Origin: Streptomyces fulvoviolaceus
Lineage (GTDB): Bacteria; Actinomycetota; Actinomycetes; Streptomycetales; Streptomycetaceae
Assembly: GCF_000718165.1 (NCBI RefSeq)
Contig: NZ_JOEY01000001.1
Span: forward strand, 186,001-250,000
Direction of reading: 5' to 3'
Length of the DNA stretch: 64,000 bases
Part shown: piece by piece, positions 1 through 8,449 of the stretch
How the letters are laid out: the number at the start of each line of letters is the position of its first letter
How positions within the stretch are numbered: the stretch's first letter is position 1
Made by a program: the position numbers and the translations under genes
Notes under the pieces: generated by a model
What the model was told of the DNA's origin: nothing
Seen by the model: the letters and a program-made list of their open reading frames with translations, nothing else
Databases searched by the model: none

Positions 1-90
1 GCGATGGATCAGGCGTGAAGCCAGGATGTTGCCCGATCCGGCGGCAACCATGGCCGTGTCGTCGAGGATCACATGGAGAGCGTCGGTCAC
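1..90 (-). CDS. PIN-like toxin, 5' end only (runs off the window)
   Basis: Thirty codons are visible on the minus strand, starting with GTG and continuing past base 1. They read VTDALHVILDDTAMVAAG and on to LASRLIHR. The hydrophobic strand followed by an Asp pair looks like the start of a PIN-domain ribonuclease, whose first acidic residue coordinates the metal. The GTG overlaps the TGA of the upstream antitoxin-like gene (GTGA), as expected for translationally coupled toxin-antitoxin pairs. Only the N-terminus is present, so the family call rests on context and a short motif. Confidence 0.5.
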   Translation of the reverse strand, partial: MTDALHVILDDTAMVAAGSGNILASRLIHR

Positions 91-344
91 CGGGCAGCCG
101 CCTCGGCCAGTCGGCGATCGAGTTCCGCGTCCAGGTCGGCCTGTTCACCCTCGGTGGGGTCGTAGCCGTTCCATTCCCGCAGCACGGCACTTGCGCGCTC
201 GGCGCGCTCGGCACGCTCGGCAGGCGTGAGCAGCGAGTCCGCCAGCCGGGCCAGGTAGGCGCGCAGCGACAGCCCCTCACCAGCCGCTATCTCGGCAAGC
301 CGGTCGCGGGCCTCGACGGGAATACGGATGTTCGCGTCAGACAT
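87..344 (-). CDS. Antitoxin-like ribbon-helix-helix protein
   Basis: An 85-residue acidic protein. Its N-terminus (SDANIRIPVEARDRLAEIA) looks like a ribbon-helix-helix DNA-binding strand and helix. The rest is a charged helical tail rich in Ala, Glu and Arg, the usual build of a VapB/ParD-type antitoxin that wraps its toxin. I chose the ATG at 344 because TAAGGAG lies just upstream; a GTG seven codons earlier has no such site. It overlaps the PIN-like toxin start by GTGA, so the two form a bicistron. A 10-base-arm palindrome at 373-396 lies just upstream and is a natural autoregulatory operator. Confidence 0.7.
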   Translation of the reverse strand: MSDANIRIPVEARDRLAEIAAGEGLSLRAYLARLADSLLTPAERAERAERASAVLREWNGYDPTEGEQADLDAELDRRLAEAAAR

Positions 345-372
345 GATGGGGCTCCTTACGCTCATTCACCCA

Positions 373-396
373 GGGTACGGGTACGCACCCGTACCC
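373..396. promoter_or_regulatory. Perfect palindrome upstream of the antitoxin gene (candidate operator)
   Basis: GGGTACGGGT at 373-382 is followed by ACGC and the exact inverse ACCCGTACCC at 387-396. The centre is about 40 bases upstream of the antitoxin ATG. The left arm also contains GGGTAC as a direct repeat. RHH antitoxins commonly repress their own operon through such dyads; that role is inferred here. Confidence 0.5.
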
Positions 397-558
397 GCTC
401 ACGGTTTTCCAGCATCGTGCCTGAGATCCTGGGAAGCGCCTGGCACCGACCCGCCGGCGCAGGTACGCGAGGCCCACGCCATCGCCCCCGCACCGCGAAG
501 CCGGTGCACTGCGCCACGCATGACACATCGGACCCGCTCCTCCGCTGAAACCGCGCGA

Positions 559-948
559 TCACTCCCGCTCCACCACCAACTCCGCCTCGAACCCGTCCTC
601 GTCCTCCAGATAGCCGGCACAGTGGTCCGGCCCACCCGCGTACGGATACCGGTCGGCGAAGAGCGCGGTCCAGCCGTGCGCGGGAGCCTCCGCGACGAGG
701 GCGTCGAGCTCGGGTCGGCCTGCCACATGGAAGGCCAGATGGTTCAGCCCCGGCCGCATCCGGTCATGCGGCTCTCCGCCCCGCAGTGCCGGTGACCGTT
801 CGAGCACGATGTACGTCCGCTCCATCCGCCAGCTGCGCCCGTCCGCCCAGCTCTGGTACGGCTCGTAGCCCAGCCGCTCCAGCAGCCACCCCCACGACCG
901 GGCAGCCCGCCCCAGATCCGGCACCCACAGCTCGACGTGATGCAGCAA
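559..948 (-). CDS. VOC (glyoxalase/bleomycin resistance) family protein
   Basis: About 129 residues, beginning LLHHVELWVPDLGRAARSW, the typical first beta-alpha unit of a vicinal-oxygen-chelate domain, with a second half ending GYLEDEDGFEAELVVE. The candidate metal ligands are His in HHVELWV, His in LNHLAFHV and Glu in FEAEL. Substrate unknown. I prefer the TTG at 948 because GGGGGAGGAG lies 6 bases upstream and the protein then opens at the domain; a GTG at 969 is the alternative. It is divergent from the methyltransferase at 1023. Confidence 0.8.
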   Translation of the reverse strand: MLHHVELWVPDLGRAARSWGWLLERLGYEPYQSWADGRSWRMERTYIVLERSPALRGGEPHDRMRPGLNHLAFHVAGRPELDALVAEAPAHGWTALFADRYPYAGGPDHCAGYLEDEDGFEAELVVERE

Positions 949-1022
949 CTCCCGCTCCTCCCCCGGCACACAGGAAGCCCGATCCTGTCATCCGCCCCAC
1001 CCGCATGTGACAAACTGCCGCG

Positions 1023-1760
1023 ATGGTCGATCGGTCGTTCGCTGATCCCGCGCTCGCCGCGTTGTACGACGCCCTCAATCCGTGGGGGCCGGGGGACGAC
1101 TTCTGTCTGGGGCGGGTGATGGGCGCCGAGTCGGTGCTGGACGCCGGCTGCGGTACAGGGCGGCTGCTGCGGCAGGCGCGGGCGTACGGTCACCGGGGGC
1201 GGCTCACCGGGCTCGATCCGGCCGCCGCGATGCTGGTGCTGGCGCGGTCGAACGAGCCCCGGGTCGAGTGGGTGCTCGGAGATCTGCGCAGCCAGGTGTG
1301 GGAGGCGGAGTTCGACCTGGTCGTGATGACCGGGCACACCTTCCAAGTGCTCCTCGGGGACGAGGAGTTGAGGGCGTGCCTGCGGGCCGTGCGCCGTGCC
1401 CTCGGGGTCGGCGGGCGGTTCCTGTTCGAGACGCGGAACCCGGCCGCCCGCGCCTGGGAGGCGTGGACGCCGGAGCGGGCGCACCGGGTGTACGACGAGC
1501 TGGGTGAGGTCGTCCGCGTGTGGCACGAGGTCGAGCACCCCGTCGCCCGTGACCGCGTGACGTTCACCGAGACCTTCGAGAGCGACCAGTGGAACGCCCC
1601 CCGCATGAGCCGCACCACCCTGCGCTTCCTCGACGCCCACGCCATCGGCGCGGCCCTCGCCGAGGCCGGACTCACGGTCGTCGAGCAGTACGGGGACTGG
1701 GGGCGGGGGCCGTTGACCCCCGCGAGCCCCGAGATCATCACGGTGGCCGCGCCGGCCTGA
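1023..1760 (+). CDS. Class I SAM-dependent methyltransferase
   Basis: A 245-residue soluble protein with the Rossmann-type SAM site: motif I VLDAGCGTGRLLRQA near residue 38, then LTGLDPAAAMLVLA, then DLRSQVWEAEFDLVVMTGHTFQVL (motif IV region). The C-terminal part fits a ubiquinone/Methyltransf_25 type small-molecule enzyme. The substrate cannot be told. No convincing Shine-Dalgarno precedes the ATG, so it may be leaderless. It is convergent with the ABC operon that ends at 1872 and divergent from the VOC gene. Confidence 0.88.
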   Translation: MVDRSFADPALAALYDALNPWGPGDDFCLGRVMGAESVLDAGCGTGRLLRQARAYGHRGRLTGLDPAAAMLVLARSNEPRVEWVLGDLRSQVWEAEFDLVVMTGHTFQVLLGDEELRACLRAVRRALGVGGRFLFETRNPAARAWEAWTPERAHRVYDELGEVVRVWHEVEHPVARDRVTFTETFESDQWNAPRMSRTTLRFLDAHAIGAALAEAGLTVVEQYGDWGRGPLTPASPEIITVAAPA

Positions 1761-1788
1761 GCACTCCGCTGGAAGTCCGGTGCGTCGA

Positions 1789-1830
1789 CTGCGGGTGCGT
1801 TGTGGCTGCTCGCGCAGTTCCCCGAGCCCC
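1789..1830. repeat. Dispersed intergenic repeat, family A, copy 1
   Basis: The segment running CTGCGGGTGCGT, TGTGGCTGCTCGCGCAGTTC, then CCCGAGCCCC nearly matches a second intergenic segment at 43036-43079. Both sit just after the stop of a rightward gene and before a leftward gene, and neither is in a reading frame. I recall this kind of GCGCAGTTCC element as common in Streptomyces genomes. Confidence 0.55.
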
Positions 1831-1871
1831 GTTGCGTGCTGCCGAACCGCACCGGACTTTGGCGGACCCTC

Positions 1872-2996
1872 TCAGTCCTCGGCCGCCGCCTCCTCCAATG
1901 CCGCCAGCGCCGGGTCCAGCACGATGTCCTCGTCCCGGGCCTCGATGGTCGGCTCCTCCGGGAAGTGGCAGGCCGTGAGGTGACCCTCGCGGTTGCCGGA
2001 GATCTGGATCAGCGGGGGTTCCTCCGCCGCGCACTTGTCCTGCGCCTTCCAGCAGCGGGTGCGGAAGCGGCAGCCGGAGGGCGGGTTGATCGGGGACGGC
2101 ACGTCGCCGGCGAGGCGGATGCGCTCGCGCCCGCCCGTCTCGCCGTCGCCCAGGTTCACTTCCGGTACGGCGGACAGCAGAGCGTGGGTGTAGGGGTGGC
2201 GGGGGCGGGTGTAGATGGAGTCCCGGTCGCCGACCTCGATGATCTTGCCGAGGTACATGACCGCCACGCGCTGCGAGAAGTGCCGTACGACAGCGAGGTC
2301 GTGGGCGATGAACAGGAACGCGATGCCCAGTTCCTTCTGGACCTTCTGGAGGAGGTTGACGACCTGTGCCTGGATGGAGACGTCCAGCGCGGAGACCGGC
2401 TCGTCCGCCACGATCAGCTTGGGGTTCAGGGCCAACGCACGGGCGACACCGATGCGTTGACGCTGGCCGCCGGAGAACTCGTGCGGGAAGCGGTTGAAGT
2501 GCTCGGGGTTGAGGCCGACGGTCTCCAGGAGCTCGCGTACACGCTTGTCCCGGCCGCCCTCCGGCTCGATCCCGTTGATCTCCATCGGGCCCGAGATGAT
2601 CTTGCCGACGGTCTGGCGGGGGTTCAGCGAGGAGTACGGGTCCTGGAAGATCATCTGGATCTCGGACCTGACCGGCGCGAGCTGCTTGCGCGAGGCGCGC
2701 GTGATGTCCTTGCCCCGGTACGAGATCTTCCCGCCCGTCGGCTCCATGAGCCGCGTGATCAGCCGGCCCGTGGTCGACTTGCCGCAGCCCGACTCACCGA
2801 CCAGGCCGAAGCTCTCGCCGACGTGCACGGACAGGTCGATACCGTCGACGGCCTGCACCGCGCCGACCGTACGCCGGATCGGGAAGCCGCCCTTGACCGG
2901 GAAGTGCTTGACCAGCCCCTCCACTTGGAGGAGCGGTTCCCCGGGCGAGTCGGTGGCGGCCTCGCGCGGGGCGGGGAGGACGAGGTCCTCTTTCAT
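1872..2996 (-). CDS. Oligopeptide ABC transporter ATPase (OppF/DppF type; position of BldKE)
   Basis: A 374-residue cytoplasmic ATPase. Walker A GESGCGKST is at residues 67-75; the signature FSGGQRQR and Walker B LIVADEPVSALD lie near 170-195. The C-terminal Opp/Dpp extension carries the Cys-containing CRFRTRCWKAQDKC. This pattern defines the F-type ATPase of peptide importers, which pairs with a D-type ATPase. Start at ATG 2996, chosen for GGGAGGA upstream; an earlier in-frame codon has no such site. It is the last gene of a five-gene leftward operon, separated from the D-type gene by about 90 bases. An Ala/Glu-rich tail follows the conserved end. Confidence 0.92.
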   Translation of the reverse strand: MKEDLVLPAPREAATDSPGEPLLQVEGLVKHFPVKGGFPIRRTVGAVQAVDGIDLSVHVGESFGLVGESGCGKSTTGRLITRLMEPTGGKISYRGKDITRASRKQLAPVRSEIQMIFQDPYSSLNPRQTVGKIISGPMEINGIEPEGGRDKRVRELLETVGLNPEHFNRFPHEFSGGQRQRIGVARALALNPKLIVADEPVSALDVSIQAQVVNLLQKVQKELGIAFLFIAHDLAVVRHFSQRVAVMYLGKIIEVGDRDSIYTRPRHPYTHALLSAVPEVNLGDGETGGRERIRLAGDVPSPINPPSGCRFRTRCWKAQDKCAAEEPPLIQISGNREGHLTACHFPEEPTIEARDEDIVLDPALAALEEAAAED

Positions 2997-3089
2997 TGCG
3001 GTGTCCTCCCTAGGACCTCTCCGGCGGATCATGCCGGAGTCGTTCGAAAGTACCGATTCTTACAGCCGGCCTGATCCGCCGGACAGGCC

Positions 3090-4151
3090 CTAGCCCAGGC
3101 TGGGCTTGATCTCTTCGACGAAGATGGTCCGCTTCTGGTCCGCCGTCAAATGGCAGGCCGAGGAACGGTCCGGGGCCAGCAAGGGGCGTTCGGTGACGCA
3201 GCGGTTGCCGCCGACCCGGTCCTGGAAGGTGCACCGGGGGTGGAAGCGGCAGCCGGACGGGACGTTGAGCAGTGACGGCGGGGTGCCGGGGATGGGCGAG
3301 AGCGCGGCGCTCAGGTCCGAGTCCAGGCGCGGCATGGAGTTCAACAGGCCCCAGGTGTACGGGTGTTGCGGGGAACGGAGCACCTCGTTGGTGGTGCCGC
3401 GCTCGACCGCGCTGCCCGCGTACATCACCATGATGTCGTCGGCCATGTCGGCGATGACACCGAGGTCGTGGGTGATGAAGACGATCGCCGTGCCGAACTC
3501 CCGCTGGAGGTCCTTGAGCAGATCGAGGATCTGGGCCTGGACCGTCACGTCCAGCGCGGTGGTCGGCTCGTCGGCGATCAGCAGGTCGGGGTCGCAGATC
3601 AGCGCCATCGCGATCATCGCGCGCTGCCGCATACCGCCGGAGAACTGGTGCGGGTAGTCCTTCGCCCGCTCCTTGGGGTTGGGGATGCCGACCTTGCCCA
3701 GCATCTCCACCGCCCGCTCCCAGCCGGCCTTCTTCGAGGCACCGGTGTGCTTCATGAACGGCTCGGCGATCTGCCGGCCCACCGTGTAGTACGGCGACAG
3801 TGCGGTGAGCGGGTCCTGGAAGATCATGGCGGCCTTGTTGCCGCGCAGCTTCTCCATCTCCTTCTCGGTGGCGGTGACGAGTTCCTTGCCCTCGAGGATG
3901 ATCTCGCCGTCGATCGTGGTGGTCCGCGGGTTGTGCAGACCGAGGATCGTCAGGTTGGTCACCGACTTGCCGGAGCCGGACTCGCCCACGATGCCGAGGG
4001 TCTTGCCGCGCTCGACGTCGAAGGAGAGTCCGTCGACTGCCTTGACGACGCCGTCCTCCGTGGAGAACCGCACACTCAGATCGCGGACCGACAGAAAGCT
4101 CTCCGGCCCCGCCGGGGCCGGCGCGTCCTCGGTCTTGGTCAGTGTGGTCAC
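3090..4151 (-). CDS. Oligopeptide ABC transporter ATPase (OppD/DppD type; position of BldKD)
   Basis: A 353-residue ATPase with Walker A GESGSGKS, signature FSGGMRQR, Walker [13 protein letters not shown] and the C-terminal Cys motif [18 protein letters not shown] seen in D-type peptide importer ATPases. It would form a heterodimer with the product of 1872-2996 to power peptide uptake through the two permeases of the operon. It starts with GTG at 4151; AGGAAGAG just upstream overlaps the stop region of the preceding permease, so translation is probably coupled. Confidence 0.92.
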   Translation of the reverse strand: MTTLTKTEDAPAPAGPESFLSVRDLSVRFSTEDGVVKAVDGLSFDVERGKTLGIVGESGSGKSVTNLTILGLHNPRTTTIDGEIILEGKELVTATEKEMEKLRGNKAAMIFQDPLTALSPYYTVGRQIAEPFMKHTGASKKAGWERAVEMLGKVGIPNPKERAKDYPHQFSGGMRQRAMIAMALICDPDLLIADEPTTALDVTVQAQILDLLKDLQREFGTAIVFITHDLGVIADMADDIMVMYAGSAVERGTTNEVLRSPQHPYTWGLLNSMPRLDSDLSAALSPIPGTPPSLLNVPSGCRFHPRCTFQDRVGGNRCVTERPLLAPDRSSACHLTADQKRTIFVEEIKPSLG

Positions 4152-4165
4152 GGTGGTCGCTCTTC

Positions 4166-5143
4166 CTACGAAAGCCGGATGCGCGGATCGATCCAGGCGT
4201 ACGTGATGTCAGTGAGGATGTTCAGCAGCAGAATCGCGAAGGCGCCGACCAGCATGACGCCCATGGTCAGCGGGAGATCCTTGTTGACCGCGCCGTCCAC
4301 CGCGAGGCGCCCGATTCCCTGGAGCGAGAAGGTCAGTTCGGTGACCACCGCGCCGCCGAGCAGGCTGGAGAGGTCGATGCCGAACACGGTCACGATGGGG
4401 ATCAGGGAGCCGCGCCAGGCGTAGCGGAAGAAGACGTACTTCTGCGACATGCCCTTGGCCTTGGCGGTCCGGACGTGCTCCTCCGCGAGCTGTTCGATCA
4501 GCGAGGAGCGGGCCATACGCGTGTACTGGGCGGTGAAGATGGTGGCCATCACGATCATGGGGAGGGACAGGCCGATCAGCCAGCCGACCGGGTCCTCGGT
4601 GATCGGGACGTAGTGGGGGTCCTCCATCCAGCCCGTGCTGTAGACGAAGATCAGCAGGGCGATCGGGCCCAGGAAGTAGATCTGGAACGAGCTGAGGACC
4701 ATGGAGGCGCCCGTGGCCGTCTTGTCGACCACGGATCCGCGCTTGTAGGCGGAGAGCATGCCCGTGCCCAGACCGATGACGAGGAAGACGACCGCGGCAC
4801 CGACGGTCAGCGAAAGGGTCAGCGGGAAGCGGTCCTTGATGGTGGACCACACGAAGTCACCCGAGTAGAACGACTCGCCCAGGCACGGGGCCGGGCAGTG
4901 GCCGTCGGGGAAGTCGCGGCCCGTCACGATGCCGGACATGAAGTCCCAGAACTGCTGGGCGATCGGCAGGTTGAGGCCGAGGGCCTCCCGGATCTCCTCG
5001 AGCCGCTGCGGTGAGCAGTCCTTGCCGCAGGCCAGCGAGGCGTAGTCGGACGGTGCGGCGACGAACAGGAAGAACGTGGCGGCGCCGATCAGGAACAGGG
5101 TGACGAGGGCGCCGACTGTGCGCCGGAGGATGAACTGGACCAT
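4166..5143 (-). CDS. Oligopeptide ABC transporter permease (OppB/DppB type; position of BldKC)
   Basis: A 325-residue membrane protein starting MVQFILRRTVGALVTLFLIG, the hallmark N-terminus of B-type permeases, with about six membrane helices. The EAA loop appears as RMARSSLIEQLAEEHVRTAKAKG, the contact site for the ATPases. An external loop contains paired cysteines (LACGKDCSPQ and GHCPAPC) that could form disulfides. It lies between the binding-protein gene (98 bases upstream) and the D-type ATPase (14 bases downstream). Confidence 0.92.
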   Translation of the reverse strand: MVQFILRRTVGALVTLFLIGAATFFLFVAAPSDYASLACGKDCSPQRLEEIREALGLNLPIAQQFWDFMSGIVTGRDFPDGHCPAPCLGESFYSGDFVWSTIKDRFPLTLSLTVGAAVVFLVIGLGTGMLSAYKRGSVVDKTATGASMVLSSFQIYFLGPIALLIFVYSTGWMEDPHYVPITEDPVGWLIGLSLPMIVMATIFTAQYTRMARSSLIEQLAEEHVRTAKAKGMSQKYVFFRYAWRGSLIPIVTVFGIDLSSLLGGAVVTELTFSLQGIGRLAVDGAVNKDLPLTMGVMLVGAFAILLLNILTDITYAWIDPRIRLS

Positions 5144-5241
5144 GGCGGGTTGGCTGCTCTCTGCGGAGGTGGTCGGGAGGTCTCGCGGAACCGGGGGGTG
5201 CGCTCCGCCTGGTGCGCACCCCCGCGGTCAGCCGTGGAGAG

Positions 5242-7035
5242 CTACGACTTCAGGAACAGGTTGTTGACGTCGATGTAGCTGGACTCGGTGCTGTAGCGAG
5301 CGCCACCGATGTTCGAGCCGTAGAGCTGGAGCTGCTTGGTGTACCAGAGCGGAGCGGAGGGGTTGATCTTCTCCAGGATGTAGTGGTGCGCTTCCTTCCA
5401 CGTGGCCGCGGCCTCGGTGGGCTCCTGGGTGAGGGCCTTCTTGATCAGCTCCTGCACCTTGGGGTCATCGATGTGCGAGTAGTTCGGCGCACCGTCGGCG
5501 ACCTGGTCACCGTCGTAGACCGGCGTGACGACCGTGCCCGGCGACGGCCAGTCCTGGCCCCAGCCGGAGATGTAGATGTCGTACGGGTTGTCGAGCTTGC
5601 CGATCTGCTCGTAGTAGCTGGCGCCGTCGACCTCCTTGGCGACCACGTCGATGCCGACCTTGGTCAGGGCGTCCTCGATGGCCACCTTGCGGCGCTGGCC
5701 CTGCTCGGTGTTGGCGTAGGCGAAGACGAGCTTCTTCTCGGCGGCCGGGACGTCCGCGAGGAGTTTCTTGGCCTCGGCGATGTTGCCGCTCGGGTTCGTC
5801 AGACGGCCGTACGGGTCGTACTTCGCCTCGTAGCCCGGCAGGGTCGGGGCGAACAGGTTCGGGGCCACGTCACCGCCGTACGCGCCGCCCTCGCCCGCGA
5901 TGAGTGACTTGGAGTTGACCGCGTAGGTGACGGCGTCACGGACCGCCTTGTTCTTCACCCGGTCCAGGTTGAAGGCCAGCACCATGACGTAGGGCTGGTA
6001 GCCCTTGATCGTGCGCTTGTTGGTGGCCGCGTCGCTGACGACGTCCTGGATCTGGGTGGCGTCGACGCTGCCGGTGAGCTGTATGGCGCTCTTGGAGACG
6101 CCCTGGTCGGCGATGAGCCGCTTGGTCTGGGTCGACTCGGTGATGCCGAAGGAGAAGTCGTAGCCGTCCACGTACTGGTGGCGCACGGAGTCGGTCTTCG
6201 GGTCCCAGTTGGTGTTCTTCACCAGCTTGAGGGACTTGCCGAGCTTGTACTCGGAGATCTTGTAGGGGCCGGTGGAGACCGGCGCCTTGTCGTACTTCTC
6301 CTTGGTGTCGGTCTTCTCCGGCACGATGGTGTAGCCCGGCATGGCCAGCGTCTGCGGCAGGTCGGGGCGTGCGGTGTCGAAGTGGAAGATGACCGTCTTG
6401 TCGTCCGGGGTGTCCAGGACGGAGGCCGGCAGGTGCTTGGAGCCGTAGCCGCCGTCCGGCAGGGCCTTGCGGTAGTCCGCGCCGCTCAGCCAGGTCTGCA
6501 GGTAGGTCGGGCCGTCGAAGATGAACTTCGCGTACAGGCGCTCGACGCTGTGGCGGATGTCGGCGGACGTGATGACGTTGCCGTTCTGGTCCTTGACGCC
6601 GTCCTTGAGCGTGAACTTCCAGGTCTTGCCGCCCTCGGAGGAGGTGCCGGAGTCGGTGGCGAGGTCACCGACGACCGAGACGTTGCCCTTGCCGTCCTCC
6701 TGGAAGTTGGTGAGACCTCTGAAGAGCAGGTTGGCGACCTGGCCGGCGTCGGAGACGTAGATCTGGCCCGGGTCCAGGTGCGAGAGGCCCGCCTCCTGAT
6801 AGACGGTGACGGTGCCGCCGCTCTTCGCGCCGGCCACCTCCTTCGCGGGGCCGGTCGAGGCGGCGGCGTCCTCGTAGACGACCGCCTTCGACTGGACCGA
6901 CGCCTCCTCCTGGTCCTTCTTGGAATCCGTGCCGGACGTTTTGCCCTTGTTCTCCGAGCATCCGGTGAGTACTAGGGCTCCTGCCGCGACCGCGACCAGT
7001 GCGGTGCGCACAGTGCGTGAGCTGAGCGACTTCAT
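5242..7035 (-). CDS. Peptide-binding lipoprotein of the ABC transporter (SBP_bac_5; position of BldKB)
   Basis: A 597-residue lipoprotein. ATG at 7035 opens a signal peptide (MKSLSSRTVRTALVAVAAGA) ending in lipobox LTGC, so the mature protein is anchored outside the membrane by the Cys. A charged linker precedes the family-5 binding domain: GGTVTVYQEAGLSHLDPGQ near residue 75, then TWKFTLKDGVK and the late WGQDWPSPG segment. It captures peptides for the two permeases. Its place as second gene in a permease-SBP-permease-ATPase-ATPase operon is the order I recall for bldK, the S. coelicolor importer needed for aerial growth. That assignment is by synteny, not by sequence comparison. Confidence 0.9.
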   Translation of the reverse strand: MKSLSSRTVRTALVAVAAGALVLTGCSENKGKTSGTDSKKDQEEASVQSKAVVYEDAAASTGPAKEVAGAKSGGTVTVYQEAGLSHLDPGQIYVSDAGQVANLLFRGLTNFQEDGKGNVSVVGDLATDSGTSSEGGKTWKFTLKDGVKDQNGNVITSADIRHSVERLYAKFIFDGPTYLQTWLSGADYRKALPDGGYGSKHLPASVLDTPDDKTVIFHFDTARPDLPQTLAMPGYTIVPEKTDTKEKYDKAPVSTGPYKISEYKLGKSLKLVKNTNWDPKTDSVRHQYVDGYDFSFGITESTQTKRLIADQGVSKSAIQLTGSVDATQIQDVVSDAATNKRTIKGYQPYVMVLAFNLDRVKNKAVRDAVTYAVNSKSLIAGEGGAYGGDVAPNLFAPTLPGYEAKYDPYGRLTNPSGNIAEAKKLLADVPAAEKKLVFAYANTEQGQRRKVAIEDALTKVGIDVVAKEVDGASYYEQIGKLDNPYDIYISGWGQDWPSPGTVVTPVYDGDQVADGAPNYSHIDDPKVQELIKKALTQEPTEAAATWKEAHHYILEKINPSAPLWYTKQLQLYGSNIGGARYSTESSYIDVNNLFLKS

Positions 7036-7152
7036 AGTGGTGAATGCACCTGCCTGTCGGTTTGTTATCCACTGAGCACTGCTGTGCACTGCCTGGCTCG
7101 GCCGCAGGCCGACGCAGGGGCGGCAGTCCCCCCACCCGCCCAAGGACGACTG

Positions 7153-8199
7153 TTACCGCCCGGACTTGGGGTCTAGGGCGTCCCGTACCGAGTCTCCGAG
7201 GAGGTTGAAGCACAGGACGAAGATCACCAGCGCGACGCCGGGGAAGAACATGAACGCCGGGTCCTGTTCGGCGACATCGGCGCCGGTGGCGAACATGCGT
7301 CCCCAGTCCGGCGTCGGTTCGACGAAGCCGACACCGGCGAAGGAGAGGAACGCGATGGTGAGGATGGTGCTGGGAAGCTGGTAGGTGAACTGGATCAGGA
7401 TCGGCGAGACGACGTTCGGCAGAAGCTCCTTGCGGACGATCCGCCAGGGCGAGGCCCCCGCGACCTTGGCGGCCTCCACGAACTCCCGCTCGCGCAGGGA
7501 CAGCACGGTGGAGCGGACCAGGCGGGAGATGGGCATCCAGCCCAGCAGCCACAGCACGATCAGGATGGCCAGCGCCCGGAAGTAGGTGGGCGTCTCCTCG
7601 CGCGGGTCCACGAAGAACGCGGTCACCACCGGCATGAAGGCGATGAAGAAGAGCTGCTGCGGGAAGGACAGGAAGAAGTCGGTGACCCGGCCGAGGAAGT
7701 AGTCGGTGCGGCCGCCGAAGTAGCCGCCGATCAGACCGACGATGACGCCGGTGACCACCAGCAGCACGGTCACGCCCAGCGCCATGTACAGCGAGGTGCG
7801 CATGCCGTAGAGCAGCATCGTGAAGACGTCCCGGCCGAACTGCGGCTCGACACCGAACCAGTGGTCGCCCGAGACGCCGCCGAAGTAGCCGAGCGGAAGC
7901 CCGAAGTCGTCAAGGACGGGGTGCGCGTCGGCGTGCTGGGGGTCCACGCCGTAGAGCGTGTACGGATTCTTCCCATACAGCTTGGCGATCAGCGGCGCCA
8001 GCAGCGAGACGGTGAAGTAGAAGAGCACCACCCAGGCGCAGATCACGCCGGTGCGGTCCCGCTTGAAGCGGATCCACATCAGCTGGCCGGGAGAGCGGCC
8101 CTCCAGCTGTTTGGCCTCCTCCGGTTTCGTCTTCGGCTCCTGTTCGCCGTCGACGACAACCGATGTCCCGCCGCCCTCAATGTCGATTGGACTTGTCAC
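7153..8199 (-). CDS. Oligopeptide ABC transporter permease (OppC/DppC type; position of BldKA)
   Basis: A 348-residue membrane protein. A hydrophilic N-terminus of about 50 residues leads into RFKRDRTGVICAWVVLFYF, the usual start of C-type permeases. The EAA motif reads SLREREFVEAAKVAGASPWRIVRKEL. The long periplasmic loop contains a VEPQFGRDVFTMLLYG segment typical of the family. Start GTG at 8199 has only a weak Shine-Dalgarno. It is the first intact gene of the operon and is preceded by a 600-base leader containing the small frame at 8369-8449. Confidence 0.92.
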   Translation of the reverse strand: MTSPIDIEGGGTSVVVDGEQEPKTKPEEAKQLEGRSPGQLMWIRFKRDRTGVICAWVVLFYFTVSLLAPLIAKLYGKNPYTLYGVDPQHADAHPVLDDFGLPLGYFGGVSGDHWFGVEPQFGRDVFTMLLYGMRTSLYMALGVTVLLVVTGVIVGLIGGYFGGRTDYFLGRVTDFFLSFPQQLFFIAFMPVVTAFFVDPREETPTYFRALAILIVLWLLGWMPISRLVRSTVLSLREREFVEAAKVAGASPWRIVRKELLPNVVSPILIQFTYQLPSTILTIAFLSFAGVGFVEPTPDWGRMFATGADVAEQDPAFMFFPGVALVIFVLCFNLLGDSVRDALDPKSGR

Positions 8200-8368
8200 A
8201 GTTCGCCCATTTCACAGGTGTGGGTGTGCCGAGCCGGCGACCGGCGCGGATGTGCGCGATCGCGGACCGGATCATGAAGAAGCGTCGGGGGAGCCCCGAG
8301 GAGCGCGGGAAGAACCCGCAGCCGGACGCGCGTAGGCGAAAGCCCGTGCTAGGCGGCCGGCCGCATCC

Positions 8369-8449
8369 TCAGAACCAATCGCCGTACGCGGGCTGACAGT
8401 TGCCGGCTAGGGACGCTGTGACCCACCTGGTGCTTGTGACACCGCGCAT
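8369..8449 (-). CDS. 26-codon leader reading frame, possible relic of a binding-lipoprotein gene
   Basis: ATG at 8449 has an excellent Shine-Dalgarno (GAGGAGG, spacing about 6) and reads MRGVTSTRWVTASLAG, then NCQPAYGDWF and a TGA. The first 16 residues resemble the start of Streptomyces peptide-binding lipoproteins, which from memory begin MRGAT with a Lys-Trp nearby and run into a lipobox. Here the frame stops before any lipobox. Two readings fit: the 5' stump of a deleted solute-binding gene, or a translated leader upstream of the transporter operon. Its stop lies 169 bases before the permease start at 8199. Confidence 0.4.
   Translation of the reverse strand: MRGVTSTRWVTASLAGNCQPAYGDWF

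Noticed and set aside
744..1640. 298-codon minus-strand frame across the methyltransferase
   Set aside because: Antisense to a protein with clear SAM motifs; its product has no domain.
8163..8396. 77-codon plus-strand frame between the importer and typA
   Set aside because: Basic, low-complexity product with no Shine-Dalgarno, overlapping the permease start on the other strand.
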